Source of the DNA: Gonatopus flavifemur
Lineage: Eukaryota > Arthropoda > Insecta > Hymenoptera > Dryinidae
Length of the DNA stretch: 64,000 bases
Reading direction: 5' to 3'
Assembly: GCA_018340375.1 (NCBI GenBank)
Contig: JAFFJZ010000001.1
Span: forward strand, 16,820,001 to 16,884,000
This document shows, in pieces, positions 28,501 through 34,500 of this stretch (its first letter is position 1; each line of letters starts with the position of its first letter). The translations under genes were made by a program, and so were the position numbers. The notes under the pieces were generated by a model, which was given only the letters and a program-made list of their open reading frames with translations, was not told where the DNA came from and did not search any database.

Positions 28501-31500
28501 TTTGATGTGAGGTAAGATCAAATTTGACTGATATTTACTATTTTCTAGGATACCCCACAGTACACTCTATTTTATGTATGGGTTGAGATATCATTCAACT
28601 ATACTTTGACCTGTATCTAATAATCTATTGTGCATGCATTGATCCCAAGGGGATCATTTTACCCTCCTGTATGTCCAAAATGATCCTTTATGGAACTTTT
28701 GGAAATCTTGTCATGGAAGACATTGCAGAGCATTGATGTATTTTTCTATTTTTTATGAATGGAATGTATAGTTGAAAGATTGGACTAAGCAATACCATTG
28801 CAAGTTGATCCAAAAACACTTTTCTTGGTACATAAAATTCAAGTATGCCTTAAGGGGATCATTTTGGACACTTTTCCCCTACGTAGCAAAATTTTGTTCA
28901 TTCCTTGAAGGACTCCATCGTTCTTAAACGAAAATCACTTTCATCATATATTATGAGAATGAAATAAATCAATAACGTGATGTCTGTGGACATATAAAAT
29001 TTGAAGATCTGATATCACTCACTGGTACATCGCCTGATAATGAGTTGCATATCAACACAGTGGATGTGAATGAACGTTAGTCTTCATAAAAGTACGTTGG
29101 GAAAACATTATGAGAACGGCCCGTAGTAAATGAAAAGAATTTGTTAAGAACTTACTGTGGGGCATCCAAAATACAGGTACTCTGAACATTTGGAAAACCT
29201 ACTCCTCGGAGACCAAAAGGTGCAGAACCGAGTGCATTTTCTCAAAACTTTCAGAGAACTTTCTGTGCTGTCTGGGGTTGGTAGCTATTGATGTATTTTA
29301 TAGTGTAAAATATGTCCTAGAATTCGCTTCGCACCATCCATACAGCAGAGAACGACCCAGGAAACACGACTGCAGGCGTTGCACATGGCCAGTGATGACT
29401 CTTCACTGGCATTGCAGGGCCGTCACCAGCCCATTGGAACGCCAGTAATCATTGTTGATAGGGAATGTCTCAGTAATGTTGTCGCAATATTCTGAAATAT
29501 TTTGGAGACGTAGGTGCTGTGGGAGTAGGTTTCAAAATTCCCAAACAAGAAAATTTTTCCTGCATTTTGTCGCTATCTCGCTTTAACCTCTCCATTCACA
29601 TATCCAAATGCTTTGGTCAAAAGAGAATGCACTGTGAAAAATGATCGTGGAATTTTCCCCCAAAAAATGGTGGCAGCAAAGTTCCTCCGTAGGTGGTGAA
29701 ATTTTCACCATACTTCGATGGTCTTTCCTCCTACTTTTAGAGGAATCAACACAAAAAAATAATTCCTCACAGTGTTGGGAAAATCCCTCATTTTTGATGG
29801 AAGAGCAATTCCCCCACGATGAGGGGATGAAATCTACCAACAGTGTGAAGGAAAACTCTGCACTTCTCACACAGTGTGGATACTTGGGAAGAATTTCATC
29901 ACTTCTCAAAGCCCTTTGGAAAATTTGGGTTTGCGTCCCATTGCGAATCAACATCTGTTCCATTAGTAATCAACATTCTTCGAACAATAATTGAATCTCA
30001 TTGAGAAATCGTTGAAAATCATGACAACTTATAAGAAATGTGAAAAGTTACAACAAAATCAGATATTATCGGTTTTTTCGAGGCGATATTGATGATGCTA
30101 AGCTATTATAGCGGCGAGTATTCACTGTGTGCATAATGATACTATATTTGCAACGTGATCATAAATCATGCATTCCATTTGAGTTACATATGATTTTATA
30201 GATCGATTATCACACTGAGAAAAACAAATTCACTGAAATGATGAATATTTTTTTCAGCCAAAGAAAGACATTAATTAATTAAATAAATCGTACCATAATT
30301 GCCTTTTTTCATATTTTAATCTACATCTTGTGATTTTTCATCGAAACATTGCGTAACATTGCCTAAGAAGTGATTCATTGATTTCCACTTTGTATTTCAA
30401 TAAAATCAACAATTTTTCCAAACGAATAATTGAATTCACGCAAAGCATTGCTTTTGCTTTTTAAGGAAATATTTAAAAATAATTATTCATGTTTAATGAA
30501 ATATCACTTCATCGGTACATCGTCTGCTCATGAGTTGCACATTAACATTTGACGTAGATGAATTGAGCTGGTAATATTGCCATGAAGTTCCAACGTTAGC
30601 TATCGATGAATTTAATTTTTATATGTGAATCCAGTAAGTATTTGTCTTCAATACCCGCACAGGAAATATGACTTTGGGGACCAGCTGGGAGAAGCCTAAA
30701 ATAATCGATTCCTCAACCCATGACGTAAGGGTGGAAGAAATTGTTGCTTCTCCCACTAGTGTGGAAAAAATATACGCATATTTTTCACAATGAAAAAGAG
30801 GAGAAAAAAAACACTAGTTGGAGAAGTAAATATTTCTCTCGCTCTGACGTCATCCATCACGAAATCAATCGTTTCAGGCGTCCCCCAACAGGTCGCTGAA
30901 GTCGCATTTCCCTTTACGGTATTTGAAGAAAATAGTATGTACACCTCGTGGGAAACGAAAATTCTCAACTTGTGTGGTTACCACCTTCTCCCATCTGATG
31001 TGCAATGTATTGAATCATTCTAGAAGACATCTTGTTTGAGACATCGTTGAAATATCTAGAAGAAGTTTCAAGGAGGTCACATGGAAAGAATTTCCTTTTA
31101 AAATTTACTATGAGATTTCAGTAAGCGAAAGACGAGTAGAAGTTTTGCAACCAATTATTGAGCAATTCAGAAAGATATTTCCTATAAATTTTACAGAATT
31201 CACAGTTTTCCACTTATCCCGCGATTACTGGAATTTTTGCGATCATTTTTCAAGTGTGATTCTTTCAGTGCAAAAGAATTTCCAAAACGGGCTTACATCA
31301 TCTATATAAGATGTGGAAATAAAAAATATTTTCTACTTGATGATAATACTTATCCGTTGATTGCAATATGATTCAGTGCGTGAATAACAATGGAACATAT
31401 ATTTTAAGCTCTCAGCTTTTAAATATCCTGTAGAGAATTAATTCTCGTTTATTCAAAATCAAAATGTTCATAATGAATTCATAATGAACAGTTTTGAAAC

Positions 31501-34500
31501 TGTGAAAGTCCATAAAGAATTATTCACGAATACATCAGGAATTGTGCTGTCTAAGAGTGATGAAATCATTATGTATTGCACGGAAAAAAGTAATTATCTG
31601 GGGGATGGAGAGCCATTTTGTTAACCTCAATAGCTAAATTTCCGCTACTGCAGCAAAATTTTTAGTTTCATGAGCTAAACTTTAGCTATAATTCAGCTAT
31701 AATAGCTAAAGTTCAGCTGATACAGATAAAAATTTCTTACCATGTGCACTAGGATAGTTCTTATTTGACTCAAACAAGTTTCTTTCGGTTTGTTTTCATT
31801 TTCTGTTGTCAACAAAGAAGTTTTTTTTGTATGGGGCACCCTGTAATTTTGTTCTACATTATGAAGAAGTCTTACAATATTTTTTACATAATTTTCAAAA
31901 AAGATTTAGGGGTCGCTACCGACGTTTTCAATAGGCGTTTTTGATCCCTATTTCAAACGTCGGTAGCGACCCCTGAATCTCTATTGAAAATTATGTGAAA
32001 AATATTGTAGGACTTCTTCATAATGTAGAACAAAATTAGAGGGTGCCCCGTACAGAAAAAAACTTTTTGTTAACCACAGAAAATGAAAACAAACTAAAAC
32101 AAACTGTTTTGAGTGAAATAAGAACCACCCTAATGTGCACTGATAATTCAATTTGTACGATGGGTCAAAGAAGTAACTTCTCAGTTGATGTTCTATACGG
32201 TTCTGCATTGAAGAATTATTTTATGCAATTTATACATAATTTGTATAAATATAGGTATTTTACAACCAACGGACAGACTGATTTTACAATTAAATTTACT
32301 ATAACATAACAACTCACGTAGAAAAAATTGGTATGACCACGATCTCTCGAGGGGGAAAATTGTCAAAATGTAATATAATTTATACATAATTTCTTGTTAA
32401 TTAACTTGTTATACATAAATTCTATAGAATTATATGTAAATTGCATACAATTTTGAAAATTATTCCACTCGGACTTAAAGGAATTGAATCAGGGATTAGA
32501 GATGGACGATATTTTCCAATTTTTCAATTTAAATTGTTATGAAATATATCAGCTGAAGCTGAATACATATTTTGTGAAAATATATCAACACTCTGAATAT
32601 CGTCGATCATTCTGATTAGCGATGCCACGAGACAAGGGAAAGTCGAGACGAGACGAGAATGATTTCACAAGAAACAAAAATTCAGTTCGAGAGGATAAAA
32701 AATGATATTGAATGACATTGAATAATTTTCAAATGTCGAGACGAGACGAGGAAACGCTGATTGTAAGAAAAATTGTGTATCCCTAAATGCAACAATCTTC
32801 TCTCTCAATTTGAATCAATAACAAGTACCGGTGAAGTGTCAGGTGTCTGGTTGTAAGTCTTCCATTGATTCCATCAATGGGAAACTTAGAACGGATTGCC
32901 AATTAAATTTCACTTATTCTCAGTACTCTCCACTAATTCAGATTCAAAAAGTTATCCATACGGAGAGCCCTCTAGGATGTGCCCTCTTTTGAATTACAAT
33001 TTCTCAACTTCAAATCTCATAGCCGAATTTTTTGAATCTCAAAAGGGATCAGATAACTCAAGAGATTCCTAAAATGTGAAGAAAAAAAGGAATCTGTCGG
33101 CTATAATAGCCATTTTATTGGCCGTGACAATAGTGTGTTTTCAGCTGTTACAACGAAAAATTGTACTGCTAAAGTTGAATTGGTTGGCTGTTTTTCATAT
33201 CATACTCAAAATTCAGCTACCTTCGCAAATAATTCGCAGCTGGGTGAAAGATTTGGTTGATGTATGCTAAACTAAATTTTTTATTGGTATAAATTAAAGC
33301 TTGATGCACCGATAAAAAAGAAGATGTAAAATTTACCTCTTGTGAAATCAATATTTGAACGGTTTAAAAAAATAATTCGAGCTACCGCAATTTTAGTGAA
33401 TTTTACAGTGGGGAATGTAAGATTACCGATGTACCATCGGCTGTGGTATATTTCACATTCGCTGTTATGAAACCCACTTAAATTGTGGTAGCTCGAACTA
33501 TTGTTAAAATCATCCTAATATTGACTATACAATATGTAAATTTGACATCTTCTGTTTCCTCAGTGTGGCTTTAACTAAAATTTGGTTATATTAAACAAAG
33601 AGATCCTATTAAATCAGTCTTGATTCAGGAGATCAAACATAGCTAAATTTTGGTAGGAGCCTTTAACTTTTAGTTATTCCAACAAAAATATTTGGATTAA
33701 CATCTTTTAGTAGGTAAAAAAAATCAGTCTTCTCGGTGCAGCTCATTCTATAACTAAAATGGCTTCACAATCCACTGAGGTAGCGAATTATTCGCTGAGC
33801 TACATGGAGAAACAAGTATTGGAGGCATAACAAACTGATCTGTTGCTACACGGAAAAAATACTCCGGTTAATATATGGACAGCAAGAATTACTGCTATTT
33901 TAACCGGGATTCTAGTTAAATGAATCAAGTCTCCGGCAAATTTAACGAGGGGTCCGGTAAATTTAACAAAAATTCCAGTAAAAGTCACAGATATTCCTTG
34001 CTGTCCATATAGTAACCGGAATTCTGGTAAAATTAACAGTTCATTTTTTTCCATGTATAGCGTATACAAGAAAGAAATTCCTGATGAAGCGAAAAGAATT
34101 TTTATCACAAGTAAATTTTCTGGCTGACGTAGAAAACTTAATTAACAGAACTGATGTTTTAGTTGATGAAGTGTTTTTTCAAACCATTCCTCTCCAAGTA
34201 GCAAAATAAACATTGTTGTTTCAATAAAATGAGATGTAAATTATATGAAAAATCCAGATATTCTATCCTCATCATCATTATCATCATCGCCATCATTATT
34301 ATCATCAATATCCTAACAGTCCGTTTCATTTTTCCAGCTAACATGGGTATTTCATGACGATGAAGCGCAGATTAACAAAAAACTGCCAAAGGAATTGTTA
34401 CTCAGGTAAGCAATTTTCATACCGTTACATAAATTTTATCCATCGCATTCTCACGTCTGAATTCGTTTGAACTGTGTTTTGATTATAATGCAACATTTAT

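Larger units (their letters stand above)
26361..28935. mobile_element. MITE copy B, interrupted by three later insertions
   Basis: The same element as 22153-22520 in four pieces: 26361-26433, 26780-26918, 28203-28329 and 28880-28935. The pieces join seamlessly against copy A once the inserts 26434-26779, 26919-28202 and 28330-28879 are removed. Confidence 0.85.
24054..34337 (+). other. Intron 2 of the FBXL20-like gene, with nested MITEs
   Basis: About 10.3 kb between donor GTTTGT and acceptor TTTCCAG. It contains the three-element nest at 26361-28935, the 400-bp hairpin at 31743-32141, the hairpin at 33294-33571 and the element at 33849-34055. The rest, including 24.1-25.0, 25.9-26.3 and 29.6-31.4 kb, shows no supported gene. 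Confidence 0.7.

Noticed and set aside
29583..29994. Overlapping 117- and 126-codon frames on opposite strands
   Set aside because: No recognisable domain, no splice context, and located in an intron among MITE debris.
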